Positions 53,565 to 61,416 of a DNA stretch of 64,000 bases are shown one piece after another. The notes under the pieces are model-generated. The model did not search any database, was not told where the DNA came from, and worked only from the letters and a program-made list of their open reading frames with translations. The translations under genes and the position numbers were made by a program. The stretch comes from Sinorhizobium sp. BG8. Lineage in GTDB: Bacteria > Pseudomonadota > Alphaproteobacteria > Rhizobiales > Rhizobiaceae. The stretch spans positions 124,001 through 188,000 of the forward strand of contig NZ_CP044011.1 of assembly GCF_016864555.1 (NCBI RefSeq), written 5' to 3'. Each line of letters opens with the position of its first letter. Position 1 is the first letter of the stretch.

Positions 53565-54409
53565 CGCGACAACTCCTCCCATGAGAGTTTCGGCTGCCTG
53601 TCCAGTCGAACGACGATGCCTTCCAGTGCGCTCGATGGTGCCGGATAGGCGCGCATCACCGCCGGATCGTGCCCCGGTACGATGTGATCGAGGCTGGGAG
53701 CGAGTTCGGCCAGCCGCGAATAGCCGCGAATGAGAGCGGCTTCGTCAAACAGGACGGGAAAGGGATTGCGCCGCTCCATATTGGCGTAGAAATGCGTGGC
53801 GTCGGAGGCCAAAACCACCCATCCGCGCTCGGTGAAGACCCGAATGACCTGCAATCCCGCGCTATGACCGGGAACCGCGTGCAGCCAGAAACCCGGCGCG
53901 ATCTCCCTGTCTCCTCGGTGGAACTCGATTCGCCCGGCATAGAGGCTTCGGATGTAGGCGACGATGTTCTCGACGTCGAACGGTGCGCGCGCCTTGGGGT
54001 CGCACATGCAGGGTCCCGTGGCGTGCCCGGCCTCGTCGACCTGAAGGTGAAAGCGCGCCGCCGGAAAGGCGCCCAGCGTTCCCGCGTGATCATAGTGAAG
54101 GTGCGTCAGAACCACCTGCGGCACCTCGCGCGCGTCGACGCCGAGAAGCGCAAGCGCCTCCGCTGGGTCGCGCAATAGCGTACGTCCACGTGCCTTGGCG
54201 GCATCCGCGCCGAAACCGGTATCGATGACGATAACCTCCTCGCCGCGGCGCGCGAGCCAGACATAGTAGTCGAGATCTGCGCCCGATTCATGCGGGTCCG
54301 CATGGAGGAAATTGTCCTTGGCGGCCCGGCCTGCGTGGGTGGCGTAGCGCAGAGCGTAAAGCTCGAAAGGCACTATTTCTGCGTCAGGCGTTGCGGCCGG
54401 ATCCACCAT
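53561..54409 (-). CDS. Metallo-beta-lactamase fold lactonase-like hydrolase
   Basis: 282 aa. Metal site LTHLHYDHAG (HxHxDH) plus later ligands in PGHSAG, SDATH and VPGHDP, as in N-acyl-homoserine lactonases and 4-pyridoxolactonase. First gene of the minus operon lactonase-SDR-HIBADH-MmgE-PPAT. Given the pyridoxal-forming genes around it, hydrolysis of a pyridoxolactone-type ring is more likely than quorum quenching, but the sequence does not look like a direct orthologue of M. loti 4-pyridoxolactonase. Confidence 0.82.
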   Translation of the reverse strand: MVDPAATPDAEIVPFELYALRYATHAGRAAKDNFLHADPHESGADLDYYVWLARRGEEVIVIDTGFGADAAKARGRTLLRDPAEALALLGVDAREVPQVVLTHLHYDHAGTLGAFPAARFHLQVDEAGHATGPCMCDPKARAPFDVENIVAYIRSLYAGRIEFHRGDREIAPGFWLHAVPGHSAGLQVIRVFTERGWVVLASDATHFYANMERRNPFPVLFDEAALIRGYSRLAELAPSLDHIVPGHDPAVMRAYPAPSSALEGIVVRLDRQPKLSWEELSR

Positions 54410-54455
54410 GATCGTTCCAACTCTTGAGCCCGCATCTGCATCCGGCTCGCTTTCA

Positions 54456-54513
54456 GTATGACCGTAATCTTGTCATACAATCTATTGACAGGTCAAGTCT
54501 GGCATGTCTAGAT
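54456..54513 (+). promoter_or_regulatory. Operator plus sigma-70 promoter for the plus-strand catabolic operon
   Basis: A perfect 7-bp inverted repeat GTATGAC-N9-GTCATAC (54456-54478), overlapping TTGTCATACAA, the TTGT-N3-ACAA form favoured by FCD-type GntR proteins. It is followed by TTGACA (54485-54490), a 17-nt spacer and CTAGAT (54508-54513), a good rhizobial promoter about 70 nt before the first ATG. The site lies between the divergent catabolic operons and probably controls both. Confidence 0.6.
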
Positions 54514-54583
54514 TTGAGGCAATCAGAACGGCAAGGCTCTGAACTCGACAACCGCCGGACTGCCCACCTTAACGGAGAGATGC

Positions 54584-54994
54584 ATGACTCGTCCCGAATT
54601 CAGCGGTGAACAATTCCAGAAAGGGTTGCAGGTGAGGCGCGAAGTCCTCGGCGATGCATATGTCGCCCCTTCGCTGGCCAATGCCGACGACCTGACTGCC
54701 CCCTTGCAGAAGCTCGTTACCGAGTGGTGCTGGGGCGAAATCTGGACCCGCCCCGGACTGGAGCGCAAGACCCGCAGCTTTCTCAATCTGGCGATGCTGA
54801 CGGCGTTGAACCGTCCGCACGAGATCAAGATTCACGTTCGCGGCGCGCTCAACAATGGCGTGACCGAGGAAGAAATCGTCGAAGTGATTCTGCAGGCCGC
54901 GATCTATTGCGGCGTACCGGCTGCGCTCGACGCAATGCGCGTGGCCACGGAAGTAATCCGCCAGATACGCGACGAAAAGGCTTCGAACACCTGA
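54584..54994 (+). CDS. Carboxymuconolactone decarboxylase family protein (PcaC-like)
   Basis: 136 aa, with GGAGAG 6 nt upstream. PcaC-like features: GDAYVAPSLANADDLTAPLQKLVTEWCWGEIWTRPGLERKTRSFLNLAMLTALNRPHEIKIHVRGALNNGVTEEEIVEVILQAAIYCGVPAAL. Length and pattern match 4-carboxymuconolactone decarboxylase rather than AhpD. The classical substrate is unlikely here, as no other protocatechuate genes are present. It may decarboxylate a lactone or act on a related intermediate. First gene of the operon. Confidence 0.85.
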   Translation: MTRPEFSGEQFQKGLQVRREVLGDAYVAPSLANADDLTAPLQKLVTEWCWGEIWTRPGLERKTRSFLNLAMLTALNRPHEIKIHVRGALNNGVTEEEIVEVILQAAIYCGVPAALDAMRVATEVIRQIRDEKASNT

Positions 54995-55056
54995 CTTTAA
55001 CCGCAGGCGCCCTTTCGGGGCGTCGTCGGCTATTCCAATTTCAACAGGAGGCCCAA

Positions 55057-56547
55057 GTGACAGAAACGGGAACGCTCAAGTCTGCAAAAGAGATACCGCA
55101 CAGACTTAAAACTGGAGAGGAATACAAGGAATCGCTCAAGGACAACCGCCAGATCTGGGTTGGCGGCGAGAAGCTGAACTCGGTCTATGACGAGCCGGCG
55201 CTGGCCAGGGGCATCGATCTTCTGGCGTCGATGTTCGACGACCAGTTCACCGAAGAGCATGCCGACGCCACGACCTACTATGATGAAAAGGCTGGCGCCG
55301 TCCTCAGCCGCTCGTGGCAGATTCCGCGCACCAAGGAAGATCTTGCCGCTCGTCGCAAGATGATCGAGTACACCTCGCTCAAGACCGCCGGCACCTTTGG
55401 CCGTCCGCCGGATCTAGCCCCTTCCATCGTTGTCGGCCTCTATGCCTATCTGCCGACCTTCAAGAAGAAGAAGTCGCTGATCGAGGGGATCGATCCCGAT
55501 TTCGCCGAGAACATCGAGCGCTACATGGAGTTCGGTCAGAACAACAATCTGACCGCATCGGAAAGCCTTGCCGGCCCGCAGGCGGACCGCTCGTCGCCCA
55601 AGGCCTCCGAGGCTTCGCTGCTCAAGGCACGCAAGGTCACGAAGGATGGCGTCTACATCTATGGCGCCAAGACCGTCGGTTCCATCGCCGCCCAGGCGAA
55701 CGACATCTTCTTCACCAACCTCGGAGGCATCCAGGAAACACCGGCTGACGCCTGCATCTGGGGTTCGGTTCCGATCGACACCCCCGGTATCAAGATGATC
55801 TCGCGCGAAATGGTCTCGCAGCCGCTGTCGAGCAAGTTCGACCACCCGGTGTCCAGCCTCGGTGAGGAAGCCGACCAGTTCATCGTCTTCGACAACGTCT
55901 TCGTGCCGAAGGAGCGTCTCTTCAATCTCGGCGACCCGACGGCCATGAGCTACTACGGTCCGGTCTGCGTTTTCGCGCATTGGCACGTACTGACGCGTCT
56001 GGCGGTAAAGGCCGAGCTGTTCGTCGGCGCTGGCCAGATGGTGCTGGACTATCTCGGAACGGGCAAGATCCCGGCCGTTCAGATGATGCTCGGCCAGCTC
56101 GTCGAGTATGCCCAGACGCTGCGCGCCTTCGTGACGGCGGCCGAGGCGCTCGCCGTTCCGACTGAGGGCGACGTCATGCGCCCGGATGTCGGCATGTTGA
56201 CCGCCGGCCGTCTCTACTCGATCGAGAACTATCCGAAGATCATCCATATCCTGCAGGAAATGTGCGGCCAGGGCCTGGTCATGCGCTTCGGCAAGAAGGC
56301 CTTCGACAATCCGGACGTCGGTCACTTCCTGCACGAGCTCCTGCCCGGACACGGCGTCTCGGCAATGGTCAAGGAACAGCTGATGAACTTCATCTGGGAC
56401 ATGACCTCGGGTTCGCTCGCCGGCCGCGTGGCGCTGTTCGAGAATGTCAACGCCACACCGGCGCCCGCCCTTCGCGCGCGGCTTTACAACGAAGTCAAGC
56501 GCGACGGCTATGTCGCCCAGGTGAAGAAGATCGCCGGGATCGAGTAA
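55057..56547 (+). CDS. HpaB-family FADH2-dependent aromatic monooxygenase, oxygenase component
   Basis: 496 aa starting at GTG (AGGAGG 7 nt upstream); the longer ATG-initiated frame runs through the preceding gene and is rejected. HpaB features: TGEEYKESLKDNRQIWVGGEKLNSVYD at the N-terminus, ASESLAGPQADRSSPK, DNVFVPKERLFNLGDP and a helical C-terminal domain with VGHFLHELLPGHGVSA. Such enzymes hydroxylate phenols ortho or para to the OH using FADH2 from a small flavin reductase, probably the one at 59731-60246. A 3-hydroxypyridine substrate is inferred from NicX and B6 genes. A strong terminator follows. Confidence 0.88.
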   Translation: MTETGTLKSAKEIPHRLKTGEEYKESLKDNRQIWVGGEKLNSVYDEPALARGIDLLASMFDDQFTEEHADATTYYDEKAGAVLSRSWQIPRTKEDLAARRKMIEYTSLKTAGTFGRPPDLAPSIVVGLYAYLPTFKKKKSLIEGIDPDFAENIERYMEFGQNNNLTASESLAGPQADRSSPKASEASLLKARKVTKDGVYIYGAKTVGSIAAQANDIFFTNLGGIQETPADACIWGSVPIDTPGIKMISREMVSQPLSSKFDHPVSSLGEEADQFIVFDNVFVPKERLFNLGDPTAMSYYGPVCVFAHWHVLTRLAVKAELFVGAGQMVLDYLGTGKIPAVQMMLGQLVEYAQTLRAFVTAAEALAVPTEGDVMRPDVGMLTAGRLYSIENYPKIIHILQEMCGQGLVMRFGKKAFDNPDVGHFLHELLPGHGVSAMVKEQLMNFIWDMTSGSLAGRVALFENVNATPAPALRARLYNEVKRDGYVAQVKKIAGIE

Positions 56548-56558
56548 GCCCTCGACGA

Positions 56559-56595
56559 CCCCGCCCGACCACTGATCGGGCGGGGTTCTTTTTTA
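56559..56595 (+). terminator. Rho-independent terminator
   Basis: CCCCGCCCGA-CCACTGA-TCGGGCGGGG followed by TTCTTTTTTT: a perfect 10-bp GC stem with U-tract, just after the HpaB-type gene. It probably attenuates expression of the downstream genes relative to the first two. Confidence 0.88.
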
Positions 56596-56613
56596 GTGCA
56601 TGTGGAGGCCGCG

Positions 56614-57003
56614 ATGGATCATGCCGACCTAATCGACCGCTTTTATCGCGCTTACGCGTCACGCGACGCGGAGGAGGCGGCATCCCTTTATCATCCCGAC
56701 GGCTGGCACGAAGAAGTCGCCATGGCAAAGCGCCGCGAGGGGCACGCCGCCCTTGCCGAAGGGCTGGTCGGCTTCTGGCGCATGCTGCCTGACGTCTCCT
56801 GGGACCGGCGCGGCTATGTCCGGGCGGGCAACAGCGTCGCCGTCCCCTACCACATGACCGGCACGTTTACGCCACGTGGCGAGGGCGCGGCGCCACGTCT
56901 GATCGCGCTCGACGGTCTGCATCTCTTCGAATTCCGCGACGGGCTGCTCGCCGGAACCAGGGACATGTGGGACCTCGATCTTTTCAAAGCGCAGATGAGT
57001 TGA
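56614..57003 (+). CDS. SnoaL-like/NTF2-fold protein
   Basis: 129 aa from MDHADLIDRFYRAYASRDAEEAASLYHPDGWHEE, with GGAGG upstream. The N-terminal helix pair and the closing FEFRDGLLAGTRDMWDLDLF are typical of SnoaL-like polyketide-cyclase/NTF2 domains, often isomerases, dehydratases or ligand-binding accessories in aromatic catabolism. Specific reaction unknown. Ends 4 nt before the first amidase. Confidence 0.75.
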   Translation: MDHADLIDRFYRAYASRDAEEAASLYHPDGWHEEVAMAKRREGHAALAEGLVGFWRMLPDVSWDRRGYVRAGNSVAVPYHMTGTFTPRGEGAAPRLIALDGLHLFEFRDGLLAGTRDMWDLDLFKAQMS

Positions 57004-57007
57004 GACG

Positions 57008-58450
57008 ATGGACGATCTTGAAAGAATCGACGGGATCGCCCTTTCCGCGCTGATCGCGAAGGGCGAGATCAGCGCTGGCGAGGTGCTGGAGACCACGATC
57101 GCGCGCGTCGAACGGCTGAACCCGAAACTGAACGCGGTCGTCCATGAGCATTTCGATCTCGCACGCCAGCAGGTTGCGAGCGGGCTACCAGAGAGCCCGC
57201 TTTCGGGCGTGCCCACTCTCTTGAAGAACACCGGCTTCGAAGCCGAAGGCATGATCCTCTCGACCGGCTCGGAGCTGCTGCGCAACAACGTCAGCAAGCG
57301 CGACTCCACGATCACCGCGCGCTACAAGGCGGCGGGCCTGGTGATCCTGGGCAAGTCCAACACGCCGGAATTCGCGCTGAGCTTCACCACGGAGCCCGAT
57401 GCCTTCGGTCCGACGCGCAATCCCTGGGATCTGAACCGCACGGCGGGCGGCTCCTCCGGCGGCTCCACCGCCGCGGTCGCAAGCGGATTGGTACCTCTCG
57501 CCAACAGTTCGGACGGAGCGGGATCGACAAGGCTTCCGGCAAGCCATTGCGGGCTGTTCGGTTTCAAGCCCTCGCGGCTCGTCAATCCCGTCGGTCCCGT
57601 CGTCGCCGAAGCAATCGGTGGCATGTCGACACCGCATGCCGTCAGCTGGTCGGTGCGCGACAACGCCGCCATGCTCGATGTTTCGGCAGGTGCCGACCTG
57701 GGCGATCCCTGGGCATCGCCGGCCGCGCCCGGCAGCTATCTTTCCGCGCTGGAGACGGCGCCGTCCCGCCTCAAGGTGGCATTGCTCGTCACCTCCCCTA
57801 CCGGCAACGTCATCGAGCCGGAAATGACCCGGAGCGTTCGCGACACGGCGCAGCTCTTGCAGGACATGGGCCATCATGTCGAGGAAGTCGAAAGCGCAGG
57901 CTATGATGCGGAAGCGCTGAAGGCTGCCTGGCGCATCGTCGTCGGCGTCAATGTCGCTCTGGGCGTGACGGGCGGAGATCCGGCGTCGGCGAACATTTCG
58001 AAGCTCGAGCCGGTCAACCAGGAATGGGTGCGCGAAGCTCTATCCGTTCCCGGCACGCGCTATCTCTGGGCGATCGGCCAGCTTCATGCCTCTTCCCGCG
58101 CCCTGGCTCGGTTCTTCGACCGTTACGATGTCATGCTCACCCCGGCGGCGGCCGAGCCGGCGCCCCTCTTGGGCAAGCTCGCCGGCAGAGGCAAAAGCCT
58201 CGACGAGTTCTACGATCTGTTCTGGTCCCATTCGCCGTTTACCGCGGTCTTCAACACCTCGGGCTGCCCTGCAATGTCGGTGCCGCTCGGCATGAGCCCC
58301 ACCGGTCTGCCAATCGGATCGCATCTCGGCGCAGCCTTCGGGAAGGATGCCATGCTCTTCTCGCTGGCAGCGGAACTGGAACGCGCCGCCCCATGGATCG
58401 ACCGGCGTCCCCCTCTTTTCGGTTGCGGAGAATCCCGTGAAAAATACTGA
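57008..58450 (+). CDS. Amidase (AS family), first of two
   Basis: 480 aa. Amidase-signature features: catalytic Lys in GVPTLLKNTG, TAGGSSGGSTAAVASGLVPL and DGAGSTRLPASHCGLFGFKPSR giving the Ser-Ser-Lys triad. Hydrolyses an amide to an acid and an amine or ammonia. Overlaps the second amidase by 14 nt. Two different amidases beside a NicX-type dioxygenase suggest sequential cleavage of an N-acyl-maleamate-type ring-opening product. Confidence 0.88.
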   Translation: MDDLERIDGIALSALIAKGEISAGEVLETTIARVERLNPKLNAVVHEHFDLARQQVASGLPESPLSGVPTLLKNTGFEAEGMILSTGSELLRNNVSKRDSTITARYKAAGLVILGKSNTPEFALSFTTEPDAFGPTRNPWDLNRTAGGSSGGSTAAVASGLVPLANSSDGAGSTRLPASHCGLFGFKPSRLVNPVGPVVAEAIGGMSTPHAVSWSVRDNAAMLDVSAGADLGDPWASPAAPGSYLSALETAPSRLKVALLVTSPTGNVIEPEMTRSVRDTAQLLQDMGHHVEEVESAGYDAEALKAAWRIVVGVNVALGVTGGDPASANISKLEPVNQEWVREALSVPGTRYLWAIGQLHASSRALARFFDRYDVMLTPAAAEPAPLLGKLAGRGKSLDEFYDLFWSHSPFTAVFNTSGCPAMSVPLGMSPTGLPIGSHLGAAFGKDAMLFSLAAELERAAPWIDRRPPLFGCGESREKY

Positions 58451-59734
58451 AATCCTCGCCCTGACCGCCCGGGAAATCGCTTCAGCCGTCGGCTCCGGTG
58501 CGCTTACCGTCCGTGCGGTCGCTGAGGCGCATCTGGAACATGTTGCGAAGACCGACGGCCCCGTTATGGCCTGGCAGCATCTCGACGCGGATCATGCACT
58601 GGCGTGTGCCGCCGCGATGGATCGCAAAGGGGTCAAGGGCGCCTTGGCGGGCGTGCCGATCGGCGTCAAGGACGTGATCGACACGGCCGACATGCCCACC
58701 GGCTACGGCACCGCGATTTATGAGGGATTTCAGCCGCCGTGGGATGCCCCGGCAGTGCAGATCGCGAAGAATTCGGACGCTCTCATTCTCGGCAAGACGG
58801 TCAGCACCGAACTGGCGATGGCGAGCCCCAACAAGACGCGCAATCCGCACAATCCCGCCCATACGCCCGGCGGCTCGTCGTCTGGTTCCTGCGCCGCGGT
58901 CGCTGCCGGCATGGTGCCGCTGGCTTTCGGCACGCAGACTTCCGGCTCCGTGATCCGTCCGGCGAGCTTTTGCGGCGTAACCGCCTTCAAGCCGACCTTC
59001 GGCATGATCAACACGGTCGGCATCAAGGTTCTGTGCCACGGACTCGATACGCTTGGCATCATTTCCCGCAACATAGGCGACGCAGCCCACTGCGCCGCAG
59101 TGCTCGGCGGAAGGCCGGAGCTGGCACAGCTGACGCCGCCCGCGCGTCCGCGCATCGGCATCCTGCTTGGAACCCGTCTCGAGAAGGCCGAAACCAGTTC
59201 GATCGAGGCGGTCAACCGACTCGCCTCCATCGCTCAAGTCGCGGGCGCGGAAGTCACGACCATCCCGGTTCCCGCCTGGTACGACGGCATCTTCGACCTG
59301 CATGAGGCGGTCATGGGATGGGAAGTGACCCAGTCGCTCGCCTTCGAGATCGGCCGTCACTGGGATGAACTGACGCCGGTCACGCGCGCCATGCTGGCAG
59401 ACCAGGGCCGCGTCGGCGAGGTCCGCTATCGCTCCGCGATGGCCGAAATCCCGCCCATTCGTCACCTGATGGATTCGATCCTGTCGCGCTTCGACGCCGT
59501 TCTCACGCTTGCCGCTCCCGGCGAGGCCCCCGAGGGCACGGCGACCGGCGATCCGATCTTCAACCGCCTCTGGAGCGTGCTGCAGGTGCCGTTGATCTGC
59601 CTGCCCGTCGCCAAGGGCCCAAGGGCCTGCCGGTCGGGGTTCAGCTCGTCGGGGCTCGCGGCGCGGATCACCGCCTCGGTTCCGCCGCCCTGTTTCTCGA
59701 AACCGCCATCGCGGCAAATGGAGAGATCGCATGA
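58437..59734 (+). CDS. Amidase (AS family), second of two, frame broken near 59618
   Basis: Starts at GTG 58437 (VKNTEILAL). Triad motifs: Lys in GVPIGVKDVID, PGGSSSGSCAAVAAGMVPLAFGTQTSGSVIRPASFCG. The frame is lost after LPVAKGP (59613-59620). One extra C (or G) restores LPVAKGPKGLPVGVQLVGARGADHRLGSAAL and ends at TGA 59732-59734, which overlaps the flavin reductase ATG. Corrected length 432 aa. Only moderately similar to the first amidase, so the two likely have different substrates. Confidence 0.85.
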
Positions 59735-60246
59735 CCCAACTCCCGACCGATCAGCTGGCCGACGATTTTCGCACGGCAATGCGGCAGTTGGCGGCAACGG
59801 TGAACATCATCACCGCCGGGGAGGGCGAGTCCCGGCGCGGATTGACCGCGACCGCGGTCTGCTCGATGTCGGTGACCCCGCCCTCGATGCTCGTCTGCGT
59901 CAATCGCTTCGGCGAGGCGCACAAGGCGATCACGGCGGCTGGCAGCTTCTGCGTCAACATTCTCGCTGACGGACAGCGCGAAATCGCGATGCGCTTCGCA
60001 GGCCAGATCGGAGAGCGGGGAGAAGACAAGTTTGCGCCTTACGGCTGGACGCGTCTGGCAACCGGTGCGCCGGCGCTCGATGGCGCTATGGCCAACCTCG
60101 ACTGCGAAATCGCATCGGTGTCCGAGACGGAGAGCCACTCCATTTTCATCGGCAATGTGAGGGCCATCCGCTTCGGTCCGGAAACATCGCCGCTACTGCA
60201 CTACAATCGCAACTTTTTTTCACTGGCCAATCAGATCGCGCTCTAG
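59731..60246 (+). CDS. Flavin reductase (HpaC/NtaB type)
   Basis: 171 aa, the usual size. FMN/FAD-binding split-barrel reductase: FRTAMRQLAATVNIITAG, RRGLTATAVCSMSVTPPSMLVCVNRFGEAHKAI, GSFCVNILADGQREIAMRFAG. Uses NAD(P)H to make free FADH2/FMNH2 for a two-component monooxygenase, most likely the HpaB-type protein encoded earlier in this operon. Coupled to the second amidase by an ATGA overlap. Confidence 0.9.
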   Translation: MTQLPTDQLADDFRTAMRQLAATVNIITAGEGESRRGLTATAVCSMSVTPPSMLVCVNRFGEAHKAITAAGSFCVNILADGQREIAMRFAGQIGERGEDKFAPYGWTRLATGAPALDGAMANLDCEIASVSETESHSIFIGNVRAIRFGPETSPLLHYNRNFFSLANQIAL

Positions 60247-60368
60247 AGAGGCCCACAAAAGAACGGGAACGGGCTTCGACTTTTAGCGTCTGCGAGCATG
60301 CTCGCCAGGCGCACGCGGTCGCGGTCACAAACATCAAACGGGCGACGCCCAACAGGAGGTATCAAACC

Positions 60369-61412
60369 ATGTCTATCAGTGACGCTCAGTTCTTGAAGGG
60401 CTGGAGGCAGGTGCTCGAAATGTGCAACCTGAAAGCCGGCGAGCAGGTCACGATCCTGACCAGCGACGACAGCAACAAGCAGATCGCCTATATCGCCAAG
60501 CTTGCCGCTTCCGATCTGGGCGCCGTCGTCACCGAACTGAACCTTGCCCCGGTCAACAGCGAAAAGGCGATCTCGCCCGACAAGTCCGGCTACATCGGCA
60601 AGACGCCGCTGGACGGCAACTCGGCCGCGCTCGCCTGCCTGAAGGCGTCGGACATGGTGATCGACACGCTGCAGCTCTTGTTCTCGAAGGAGCAGGAAGA
60701 GGTGCTGAAGACGGGCACGCGCATGCTGCTGGCCGTCGAGCCGCCGGCGATCATGATGCGTCAGATCCCCCGCCCCGAGGACAAGCTGCGCGTTCTGGCC
60801 GCGGCCAAGAAGATCGGCGCGGCGAAGGAAATGCACGTCACCTCCAAGGCGGGCACGGATTTCCGCTGCCGTCTCGGTCAGTACCCCGTGCTCACGCAAT
60901 ATGGCCTTGCCGACGAACCCGGCCGCTGGGATCACTGGCCGAGCTGCTTCTCTGCCCGCTGGCCGGATGAAGGCAGTGCGGAAGGCACCATCGTCATCGA
61001 CGAAGGCGACATCCTGCTGCCGTTCAAGAAATATGCCCGTGCGCCGATCACCGTCACGATCGAGAAAGGCTACATCGTCGACATCAAGGGCGGCTACGAC
61101 GCCGAGTTCATGCGCAAGTTCATGGAAAGCTTCAACGATCCGCGCGCCTACGCCATGGCCCATGTCGGCTGGGGTCTCGAGAACCGCGCGAACTGGACCG
61201 TGCTCGGCCTCTACAATCCGGAAGCCCAGCTCGGCATGGATGCGCGCTCGTTCGCCGGCAATTTCCTCTGGTCCTCCGGTCCGAACACCGAGGCTGGCGG
61301 CGACCGCGATACGCCCTGCCACCTCGACATTCCGCTTCGCAACTGCTCGGTCTCGCTCGACGGAGAAGTCATGACGCTGGATGGCGTGGTCGTTCCCGAA
61401 GACCAGAAGTAA
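60369..61412 (+). CDS. 2,5-dihydroxypyridine 5,6-dioxygenase-like (NicX family)
   Basis: 347 aa (NicX of Pseudomonas putida about 350). RBS AGGAGGT. Closely NicX-like throughout: VIDTLQLLFSKEQEEVLKTGTRMLLAVEPP, LGQYPVLTQYGLADEPGRWDHWPS and the C-terminal SSGPNTEAGGDRDTPCHLDIPLRNC. The latter, with HVGWG, holds the Ser/His/Asp/His-type Fe(II) ligands described for NicX. NicX splits the ring of 2,5-dihydroxypyridine to N-formylmaleamate. With a 6-methyl ring (from vitamin B6) it would give an N-acetyl product. Generic M29 aminopeptidase annotations would be misleading. Confidence 0.88.
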   Translation: MSISDAQFLKGWRQVLEMCNLKAGEQVTILTSDDSNKQIAYIAKLAASDLGAVVTELNLAPVNSEKAISPDKSGYIGKTPLDGNSAALACLKASDMVIDTLQLLFSKEQEEVLKTGTRMLLAVEPPAIMMRQIPRPEDKLRVLAAAKKIGAAKEMHVTSKAGTDFRCRLGQYPVLTQYGLADEPGRWDHWPSCFSARWPDEGSAEGTIVIDEGDILLPFKKYARAPITVTIEKGYIVDIKGGYDAEFMRKFMESFNDPRAYAMAHVGWGLENRANWTVLGLYNPEAQLGMDARSFAGNFLWSSGPNTEAGGDRDTPCHLDIPLRNCSVSLDGEVMTLDGVVVPEDQK

Positions 61413-61416
61413 GCCT

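Noticed and set aside
53561-54409. Quorum-quenching N-acyl-homoserine lactonase
   Set aside because: The metal motif fits, but no quorum-sensing genes are near and the gene leads a catabolic operon with pyridoxal-forming enzymes.
54889-56547. Longer 607-codon start for the HpaB-type gene
   Set aside because: The extension reads through the PcaC-like gene in another frame. The GTG at 55057 has a good RBS and the correct family N-terminus.
23421-59620. Programmed ribosomal frameshifting at the six break sites
   Set aside because: The sites lack a common slippery heptamer with downstream structure and occur in unrelated genes. All fit missing G/C run bases.
60369-61412. M29 leucyl aminopeptidase
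   Set aside because: Automatic annotation often says this, but the overall pattern and Fe-ligand region match NicX 2,5-dihydroxypyridine dioxygenase.
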